NCBI RefSeq assembly: GCF_900104925.1
Contig: NZ_LT629735.1
Location: 124,001 to 188,000 of the forward strand
Source of the DNA: Opitutus sp. GAS368
GTDB taxonomy: Bacteria > Verrucomicrobiota > Verrucomicrobiia > Opitutales > Opitutaceae
Direction: 5' to 3'
Length of the DNA: 64,000 bases
The notes under the pieces: generated by a model
The model's database searches: none
What the model was told of the DNA's origin: nothing
Seen by the model: the letters and a program-made list of their open reading frames with translations, nothing else
Translations under genes and position numbers: made by a program
Shown: positions 58,587 through 64,000 of the stretch, piece by piece
How the letters are laid out: every line of letters begins with the position of its first letter
Numbering within the stretch: the first letter of the stretch is position 1

Positions 58587-59480
58587 ATGGCCTTTCTCGA
58601 AATCACGAACGTCAGCAAGGGCTTCGGCGGGCCGCCGGTGCTCACCAACATCAACCTCGCCATCGAGCGCGGCGAATTCGTGGCCATCGTCGGTTATTCG
58701 GGTTCCGGCAAGACCACGCTCATCTCGCTGATCGCAGGCCTCACGCGCCCCGACACCGGCACCGTCAAGCTCAACGACCTCGAGATCACCGCACCCGGCC
58801 CCGATCGCGGCGTGGTGTTCCAAAATTACTCACTGCTGCCCTGGCTCACTGCGACGGAGAACATCGCCCTCGCCATCGACCAGGTCTTCCCGAACCACTC
58901 GGCCGAGAAGCGCCGGCTGATCGGCGAGACGGCCATCGCCACCGTCAACCTCGCGCCGCACGCCCACAAGCTCCCGCGCGAGCTCTCCGGCGGCCAGCGC
59001 CAGCGCGTCTCCGTCGCCCGCGCCCTGGCCATGGACCCGCAGATCCTGCTGCTCGACGAGCCGCTCTCCGCCCTCGACGCCCTTACCCGCGCCACGCTGC
59101 AGGACGAATTCGAACGCATCTGGGAAAAGGACAAAAAAACCGTCGTCCTCATCACCAACGACGTCGACGAGGCGCTCTTGCTCGCGGACCGCATCATCCC
59201 CCTCACACCCGGGCCGGGTGCGCATCTCGGACCGTCTTTCCCCGTCGCGCTTGCGCGCCCCCGTGATCGCAAGGCGCTCAACCATGACCCCGAGTTCAAG
59301 CGCCTCCGCGCCCTCATCTCCAACGAGCTGCTCGGCTACAACGCGCGCCGCAAGGCCACCGTCACGCGCAAACTGGTTCTGCCCGACATCCTGCCCGAGG
59401 ACCTGAACAATCCGTCGGGCCGCCGGCGTCCGCTCCGGCCCCACGAGATCAAGGAAGAGCAAGTCACCCTCAACCCATGA
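58587..59480 (+). CDS. Nitrate ABC transporter ATP-binding protein (NrtC-like, short)
   Basis: A 297-residue ABC ATPase. It has Walker [11 protein letters not shown]-loop [13 protein letters not shown], signature LSGGQRQRV and Walker [13 protein letters not shown]. The H-loop residue is Asn191 ([17 protein letters not shown]) instead of His, so one hydrolysis site may be weak. Cyanobacterial NrtC carries an extra NrtA-like C-terminal domain; this protein has only a C-terminal tail of about 60 residues and no such domain. It starts four bases after nrtB and overlaps the next gene by four bases. Confidence 0.87.
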   Translation: MAFLEITNVSKGFGGPPVLTNINLAIERGEFVAIVGYSGSGKTTLISLIAGLTRPDTGTVKLNDLEITAPGPDRGVVFQNYSLLPWLTATENIALAIDQVFPNHSAEKRRLIGETAIATVNLAPHAHKLPRELSGGQRQRVSVARALAMDPQILLLDEPLSALDALTRATLQDEFERIWEKDKKTVVLITNDVDEALLLADRIIPLTPGPGAHLGPSFPVALARPRDRKALNHDPEFKRLRALISNELLGYNARRKATVTRKLVLPDILPEDLNNPSGRRRPLRPHEIKEEQVTLNP

Positions 59481-60352
59481 GCGCCTTTCTCGACATCTCC
59501 CTGCTCGGCAAAACCTATGACACCCCGAAGGGCCCGGCCGTCATCGTCGAAAACTTCGACCTCAAGATCCGCAAGGGCGAGTTCATCACGCTCATCGGCC
59601 ACTCCGGTTGCGGCAAATCCACCGTCCTTTCCATGATCGCCGGGCTGACGGAAATCTCCACGGGTGGCGTGTTCCTCACCGGCAAGGAGGTCGCCGGAGC
59701 CGGACCGGACCGGGGCGTCGTCTTCCAGGCGCCCTGTCTGCTGCCGTGGCTCACCGCCTTTGAGAACGTCATGCTCGGCGTCGAGCAGGTCTATTACACC
59801 GCCGACCCCGAGGAGCGCCGCCAGATCGTCGAGTATTACCTGACCGTCGTCGGCCTGGGCGACGCCCTGCACAAGAAGCCCGCCGAACTTTCGCAGGGCA
59901 TGCGGCAGCGCTGCGGCATCGCGCGCGCCTTCGCCCTGTCGCCCAAGGTGCTCCTGCTCGACGAGCCCTTCGGCATGCTCGACTCGCTCACGCGCGTCGA
60001 ACTGCAGGAGGTGCTGCTCGACCTCTGGCAGAAGGACCAGAAGACCGCCCTCATGGTCACGCACGACGTGGACGAGGCACTGTTCCTCTCGGACCGCGTC
60101 GTTATGATGACCAGTGGTCCCGCCGCTACCATCGGCGAGATCCTTGAGATCAAGTTTCCCCGGCCCCGCTCGCGCAAGCAGTTGCTCGAAGACCCCGGGT
60201 ATTACCGCCTCCGCGAGGAGCTCATCGGCTTCCTCGAGGAGCGCTCGCACCACCGCCCGGCCCGCCCCGCCGGTTCCCCGCCCCCGCCGCCGACTGCGCC
60301 GCCCAAGCGCTCCGGCTTCAACCGCTTTCTTAGTGCGCTGACCCCGGTCTGA
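59477..60352 (+). CDS. Nitrate ABC transporter ATP-binding protein (NrtD-like)
   Basis: A 291-residue ABC ATPase. It has Walker [11 protein letters not shown]-loop [13 protein letters not shown], signature LSQGMRQRC, Walker [13 protein letters not shown] and an intact H-loop His ([17 protein letters not shown]). It probably pairs with the preceding ATPase as a heterodimer. The C-terminus is Pro-rich (about 265-280). The ATGA overlap with the upstream gene suggests matched translation of the two subunits. Confidence 0.88.
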   Translation: MSAFLDISLLGKTYDTPKGPAVIVENFDLKIRKGEFITLIGHSGCGKSTVLSMIAGLTEISTGGVFLTGKEVAGAGPDRGVVFQAPCLLPWLTAFENVMLGVEQVYYTADPEERRQIVEYYLTVVGLGDALHKKPAELSQGMRQRCGIARAFALSPKVLLLDEPFGMLDSLTRVELQEVLLDLWQKDQKTALMVTHDVDEALFLSDRVVMMTSGPAATIGEILEIKFPRPRSRKQLLEDPGYYRLREELIGFLEERSHHRPARPAGSPPPPPTAPPKRSGFNRFLSALTPV

Positions 60353-60384
60353 CTTCCCGCCCACCTACCATCATTGCACACACC

Positions 60385-61953
60385 ATGAACCCACTCCACC
60401 GCACCCAGTCATCCGCCACCGTGCTTTGTAACCTATTAGGTTACAAATTCGCCGGCCGCCTTGCTCTTGCGCTCGCAAGCCTTGTCCCGGTCCTCCACGC
60501 CCAATACGTTCCGCCACCGCCGGCCCAGCCATTCCCCGGCTACATCAACCAAGCCCTTCGGGCTTCCGATCCCTACATGAACGTATGGGATCTTGGCGTA
60601 AACGTCCGCCTTCGCGAGGAGGACAAGAGCGGGGCCGGCACGACCAATGCCGGGTCCAGCTGGGATTTCTCCGAGCGGACGGTCGACTTCAACAATAACA
60701 ACTATCAGCTCACGCGCATCATGCCGCGCGTCGGCTACACGGCGAAGTGGTTCGCGGTCGCGATCGAGGGCCGTTCCAGCTACTCGCTGAACGATAACCG
60801 CTACAGCCCCACGGCCGCCGGCCACAACCTGCCTGAGCTCGACGGCCCGCTCGACCTTTACCAGGGCTATGTCGTCATCGGCAACCACAAGGAATTCCCC
60901 CTCTCCCTGAAGATCGGCCGTCAGGAACTCGTTTACGGCGACCAGCGCCTCGTCGGCCATGCCCGCTGGCTCAACGTCCCGCACACCTTCGATGCCGCGA
61001 AGCTGCGCTACCAGAACGCCTACGTCGGAGTTGATGTCTTCACCGGCGGCCTCGTCTACATCGCCAACGACCACCTCAGCAAGGCGAATTCGCAGGATGC
61101 GTTCTCGGGGGCGTATTTCAATTTTCCCAAGCTCTCGCAGAACCACAACGTGGAGGCCTACCTGTTTGCGCGCAACGTCGCCCGCGGCATCGTCACCGAC
61201 AACTGGTCGGCTTACGCCGCGCCGTGGCGCTTCCCCGCGCCGCAGGATCTCTACACCGCCGGTGTCCGCGTGAAGTCCAAGCCCGGCGTCGCCGGCCCCT
61301 GGGACTACACGGTCGAGACCATGTATCAGTTCGGCAGCCGCACCGCCGTTTTTCCCGCGACCACCGTCGCCGCCGCCCTGGCCGCGCCGCGCCTCACCCA
61401 GTCGGCCTACGCCGCCGTCGCCCAGCTCGGTTACTCCTGGGCGGGCAACCCCTGGCAGCCGCGCCTCGCCCTCATCGGCAGTTACGGCTCGGGCGACAAC
61501 AACCCGACCGACGGGACCAGCCACACCTTTCAGAACCTCTTCCCGTCCAACCACGGGCTATACGGCGCCATGGACCTGAGCAGCCTGCAGAATATCCGCG
61601 ACCTCCGGCTGGCCTACTCGGTCAAGCCCAAGACCAACATTTCGCTGGCCGTTGAAGGCCACCTGCAATGGCTCGATAACAGCAACGACTACTGGTATAA
61701 CGTCGCCGGGGTGCCGAGGAACTTCACGGGCGCCGCCGTGGGCAGCGGCAAGGGCTACCGGATCAATCCGTCCTACGGCTCCGCGCTCGGTTCGGAACTC
61801 GATCTGCTCGCCGGCTGGACGTTCATCCCCAGCGCCACGCTGGAACTGGGCCTCAGCCGCTACTTCCGTGGCGACTACATCAAGGAGTCGCTCTCGGCCG
61901 TCGGCTCGAAGGATGCCGGCTACTGCTACCTGCAGCTCACGCTGAACCTCTGA
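60385..61953 (+). CDS. Outer-membrane porin, alginate-export-like family
   Basis: A 522-residue protein with an N-terminal signal sequence (GRLALALASLVPVLHA) and a body of alternating beta strands. It ends in an aromatic/hydrophobic strand (YCYLQLTLNL), as expected for an outer-membrane barrel. The segment SLKIGRQELVYGDQRLVGHARWLNVPHTFDAAKLRY matches the alginate-export (AlgE-like) family, whose members also serve as general or specific porins. In this operon it probably passes nitrate or nitrite through the outer membrane. It lies between the ABC transporter genes and nirA. A 23-nt palindrome lies in the signal-peptide coding region. Confidence 0.82.
   Translation: MNPLHRTQSSATVLCNLLGYKFAGRLALALASLVPVLHAQYVPPPPAQPFPGYINQALRASDPYMNVWDLGVNVRLREEDKSGAGTTNAGSSWDFSERTVDFNNNNYQLTRIMPRVGYTAKWFAVAIEGRSSYSLNDNRYSPTAAGHNLPELDGPLDLYQGYVVIGNHKEFPLSLKIGRQELVYGDQRLVGHARWLNVPHTFDAAKLRYQNAYVGVDVFTGGLVYIANDHLSKANSQDAFSGAYFNFPKLSQNHNVEAYLFARNVARGIVTDNWSAYAAPWRFPAPQDLYTAGVRVKSKPGVAGPWDYTVETMYQFGSRTAVFPATTVAAALAAPRLTQSAYAAVAQLGYSWAGNPWQPRLALIGSYGSGDNNPTDGTSHTFQNLFPSNHGLYGAMDLSSLQNIRDLRLAYSVKPKTNISLAVEGHLQWLDNSNDYWYNVAGVPRNFTGAAVGSGKGYRINPSYGSALGSELDLLAGWTFIPSATLELGLSRYFRGDYIKESLSAVGSKDAGYCYLQLTLNL
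60425..60447. repeat. 23-nt palindrome inside the porin gene
   Basis: TTTGTAACCTA and TAGGTTACAAA are perfect 11-bp arms around a central T. It encodes CNLLGYK in the signal-peptide region. Its AT-rich sequence differs from the codon use around it, which suggests an inserted or selected motif rather than chance. Confidence 0.7.
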
Positions 61954-61961
61954 ACCGACTG

Positions 61962-63770
61962 ATGTCCGACACGCCCCACCATGCCGGCCTGCCCCCCGTA
62001 GCCTTGGCGAAGGAGGGTCCCTTCTCGCCCGAGCAGAAGGAGTATTTGCAGGGCTTCATGGCCGGGGTCTTGGCGAGCAGCGCTTTCGTCGGCACCAACG
62101 CGGCCGGTCAGCTGACGGCCGATGCCGCGACCGCCACGGGCGGCAATCTCGCCGCTCCCGAGGCCAGCTTCCACGGCACGCCGCTCGGCGACCTCTGCAA
62201 GGAGGAGCGCTGGAAATACGACGAGAACCCGCTTGACGCGTGGGAGCGCCTGCTGCGGCACGCCGACGAGGACAAGTTTCCCGATCCGGAGAACACCTAC
62301 CGCTTCAAGTTCCACGGGCTCTTCTACGTCGCCCCGGCACAGGACAGCTTCATGCTCCGTCTGCGCGTGCCGGCCTGCGAAATCACGTCCGGGCAAAGCC
62401 ACGGCCTCGCCGACCTCGCGCAGGAGTTCGGCGGCGGCTACCTGCACATCACCACCCGCGGCAACCTCCAGATCCGCGAGTTCAAGCCGCGCGACCTGAT
62501 CCTGGTGCTGACCCGCATCCAGGAACTCGGGCTCACTTCCCGCGGTGCCGGCTGCGACAACATCCGCAACGTCACCGCCTCGCCCAATAGCGGCTTTGAC
62601 CCGGGCGAGCTGCTCGACGTGCGCCCCTTCGCCAAGGGCCTGCATCACTACATCCTCAACCAGCGCGACCTCTACGGCCTGCCGCGCAAGTTCAACGTCG
62701 CCTTCGACAACGGTGGCAGCATCTCCGTCGCCGCCGCCACCAACGACATCGGCTTCATCGCCTGCCGCGTCACGGAGAAATCCCTCGCCGCGCTCGACCA
62801 GGCACCCGTGGCGCCCGGCGTCTACTTCCGCGTCCAGCTGGGCGGCATCACCGGCCACCTCGATTTCGCCCGCGACACCGGCCTGCTCGTCACCCCGGCA
62901 CAAGCCGTGGCCGTCGCCGCCGCGATGATCCGCGTATTCGCGGACAACGGTGACCGCACCAACCGCAAGAAGGCGCGGCTCAAGTATCTGCTGGAGAAGT
63001 GGGGCGTGGAAAAGTTCCTCGAGGAAACCCAGACGAAACTCGCCTTCCCGCTTGTCCACCTGCCGCTCACGGCCTGCGAACCGCGCCGTCCCGTCCTCAA
63101 GCAGGGCTGGCTCGGCGTCCATCGCCAGACCCAGCGCGGCTTCAATTCCCTCGGCATCGGCGTTCCGGTCGGCCGCTTGAGCGCGAAGCACCTCCACGCC
63201 CTCGCCGACCTCGCCACCAATTACGGCAAGGGCGAGCTGCGTCTGACCGTCTGGCAGAGCGTGATCATCCCGCACCTGTCCGACGCCTTTGTTCACACGG
63301 CCCGCCGCGCGGTGCAGCGGCTCGGCTTCTTCACCGAGCCGCACAGCCTGGCGGGCGGTATCATTGCCTGCACCGGCAACCGCGGCTGCAAGTATTCCGC
63401 CGCCGACACCAAGGCCCACGCCGTCATCCTGCAAAAGCGCCTCGCCGCGCTCCCGGAGGACGCCCCGCCGCTCAACATCCACTTCACCGGCTGCCCGCAC
63501 TCCTGCGCCCAGCACTATTGCGGCGATCTCGGCTTCGTGGCCACCAAGCTCACCGACGGCGACGAGGGCTACCATGTCGTCCTCGGCGGCGGCATGGACC
63601 ACGAGCAGGGCATCGGCCGCGAGATCTTCCGCGGCGTCCGCGCAACCGAGATCAACCCGTTGGTTGAAAAAATCCTGGCGACCTACCAAGACCGCCGCCA
63701 CTCGGGCGAAACCTTCGTCCAGTGGTCACGCCGCCACTCCGTCAAGGAACTGCAGGAATTCCTCTCCTGA
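61962..63770 (+). CDS. nirA: Ferredoxin-type assimilatory nitrite reductase (siroheme, 4Fe-4S)
   Basis: It reduces nitrite to ammonium with six electrons. The 602-residue protein has two nitrite/sulfite reductase half-domains and the cluster motif CTGNRGC (Cys470, Cys476) with GCPHSC (Cys511, Cys515), which bind the 4Fe-4S centre and siroheme. The substrate-site segment is GLFYVAPAQDSFMLRLRVPACEIT. Before the catalytic part lies FSPEQKEYLQGFMAGVLAS, a motif also found at the start of the flavoprotein downstream. The codons for PPVALAKEG form part of a dispersed repeat (61992-62017). Sulfite reductase is the main alternative; the nitrate transporter genes favour nitrite. Confidence 0.9.
   Translation: MSDTPHHAGLPPVALAKEGPFSPEQKEYLQGFMAGVLASSAFVGTNAAGQLTADAATATGGNLAAPEASFHGTPLGDLCKEERWKYDENPLDAWERLLRHADEDKFPDPENTYRFKFHGLFYVAPAQDSFMLRLRVPACEITSGQSHGLADLAQEFGGGYLHITTRGNLQIREFKPRDLILVLTRIQELGLTSRGAGCDNIRNVTASPNSGFDPGELLDVRPFAKGLHHYILNQRDLYGLPRKFNVAFDNGGSISVAAATNDIGFIACRVTEKSLAALDQAPVAPGVYFRVQLGGITGHLDFARDTGLLVTPAQAVAVAAAMIRVFADNGDRTNRKKARLKYLLEKWGVEKFLEETQTKLAFPLVHLPLTACEPRRPVLKQGWLGVHRQTQRGFNSLGIGVPVGRLSAKHLHALADLATNYGKGELRLTVWQSVIIPHLSDAFVHTARRAVQRLGFFTEPHSLAGGIIACTGNRGCKYSAADTKAHAVILQKRLAALPEDAPPLNIHFTGCPHSCAQHYCGDLGFVATKLTDGDEGYHVVLGGGMDHEQGIGREIFRGVRATEINPLVEKILATYQDRRHSGETFVQWSRRHSVKELQEFLS
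61992..62017. repeat. Dispersed repeat within the nirA N-terminal coding region
   Basis: The sequence around CGTAGCCTTGGCGAAGGAGG has the same core (AGC-TTGGCG-AGG) as the intergenic hairpins at 7639 and 24179. Here it is in frame and encodes PPVALAKEG between the start codon and the first conserved motif, so an insertion there would be tolerated. Confidence 0.5.
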
Positions 63771-63772
63771 CC

Positions 63773-64000
63773 ATGACCTCAGCTCCGCTCATCCCCGACA
63801 CCGCACCCTTTACGCCCGAGCAGCGCGCCTGGCTCAACGGCTTCTTTGCCGGCGTTTTCTCCCGGGCGGCTGCCGCGCCGCAATCCGCCGCGGTGGTCGC
63901 CGCGGCCCTCCAACCCCTGACGATCCTCTTCGGTTCCCAGACCGGCACCGCCGAGGGTCTGGCCAAGAAGGCCGCCAAGGAGGCCGGCAAGCGTGGCTTC
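63773..64000 (+). CDS. Flavodoxin-domain reductase (CysJ-like), 3' truncated by window end
   Basis: Only the first 76 residues are visible. They read FTPEQRAWLNGFFAGVFSRA and then, after an Ala-rich linker, LTILFGSQTGTAEGLAKKAAKEAGKRGF. The last part is the FMN-binding loop of a flavodoxin domain (SQTGTAE), as in CysJ-type sulfite reductase flavoproteins and cytochrome P450 reductases. It starts two bases after the nirA stop and is probably the NADPH electron donor for the nitrite reductase. The rest lies outside the window. Confidence 0.85.
   Translation, partial: MTSAPLIPDTAPFTPEQRAWLNGFFAGVFSRAAAAPQSAAVVAAALQPLTILFGSQTGTAEGLAKKAAKEAGKRGF

Overview
The window is 64 kb of high-GC bacterial chromosome. 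Gene content and style point to Verrucomicrobiota, most likely the Opitutaceae. The signs are a PEP-CTERM-like secreted protein, a TGS-less threonyl-tRNA synthetase, an Asp-type HemB, TPR proteins, small GIY-YIG and DUF1272 proteins, and many palindromic repeats between genes. This placement is an inference; there is no rRNA here. No prophage, insertion sequence or CRISPR array was seen.

Layout. 0-5 kb: pyrB (5' truncated), pyrC, a DUF1272 protein, a CPBP protease, thiL and tsaE. 5-21 kb: mostly housekeeping. It holds an RGG-rich protein, tRNA-Leu(GAG), a GIY-YIG protein, an exported protein with four tandem repeats, a serine acetyltransferase, pyrD, an acidic-tailed protein, an amino-acid permease, hemB, cysS, thrS and a TPR protein. 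21-31 kb: a hydroxyproline degradation set (ketoglutarate semialdehyde dehydrogenase, DapA-family deaminase, D-amino-acid oxidase family protein, hydroxyproline epimerase). It is split in two by an amtB-glnK operon and a short KdpD/KdpE pair. 31-34 kb: two more glnK genes and a second amtB. 34-49 kb: kup, aspS, gpmI, hemH, a hybrid histidine kinase, a SulP transporter, a DUF1275 protein, a PqqD/M50-like protein with two cNMP domains, and ruvC. 49-54 kb: a TPR membrane protein, a PEP-CTERM-like protein, a TauE transporter, recF and a cyclophilin. 54-64 kb: a nitrate/nitrite assimilation cluster. A LysR gene diverges from a NasS-like sensor, which is followed by nrtA, nrtB, two nrt ATPases, an outer-membrane porin, nirA and a flavodoxin-type reductase cut by the window end.

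Nitrogen is the theme of the right half. Hydroxyproline breakdown releases ammonia at the DapA-family step, and two Amt channels with three PII proteins sit in and beside those genes. Both amtB genes carry a sigma-54-like -24/-12 element exactly 58 nt before the chosen start codon. Nitrate uptake and nitrite reduction follow 20 kb later.

The most distinctive non-coding signal is a family of about a dozen intergenic elements. Each has a GTAG or GGAG foot, then two inverted hairpins, then the complementary foot. The hairpin sequences differ but the layout is constant. This is the layout of REP/BIME elements mobilised by RAYT transposases. Other repeats include palindromes inside genes, a family with the core GCGCCTATAGGCGC, and a 69-bp duplicated copy of the 3' end of thiL.
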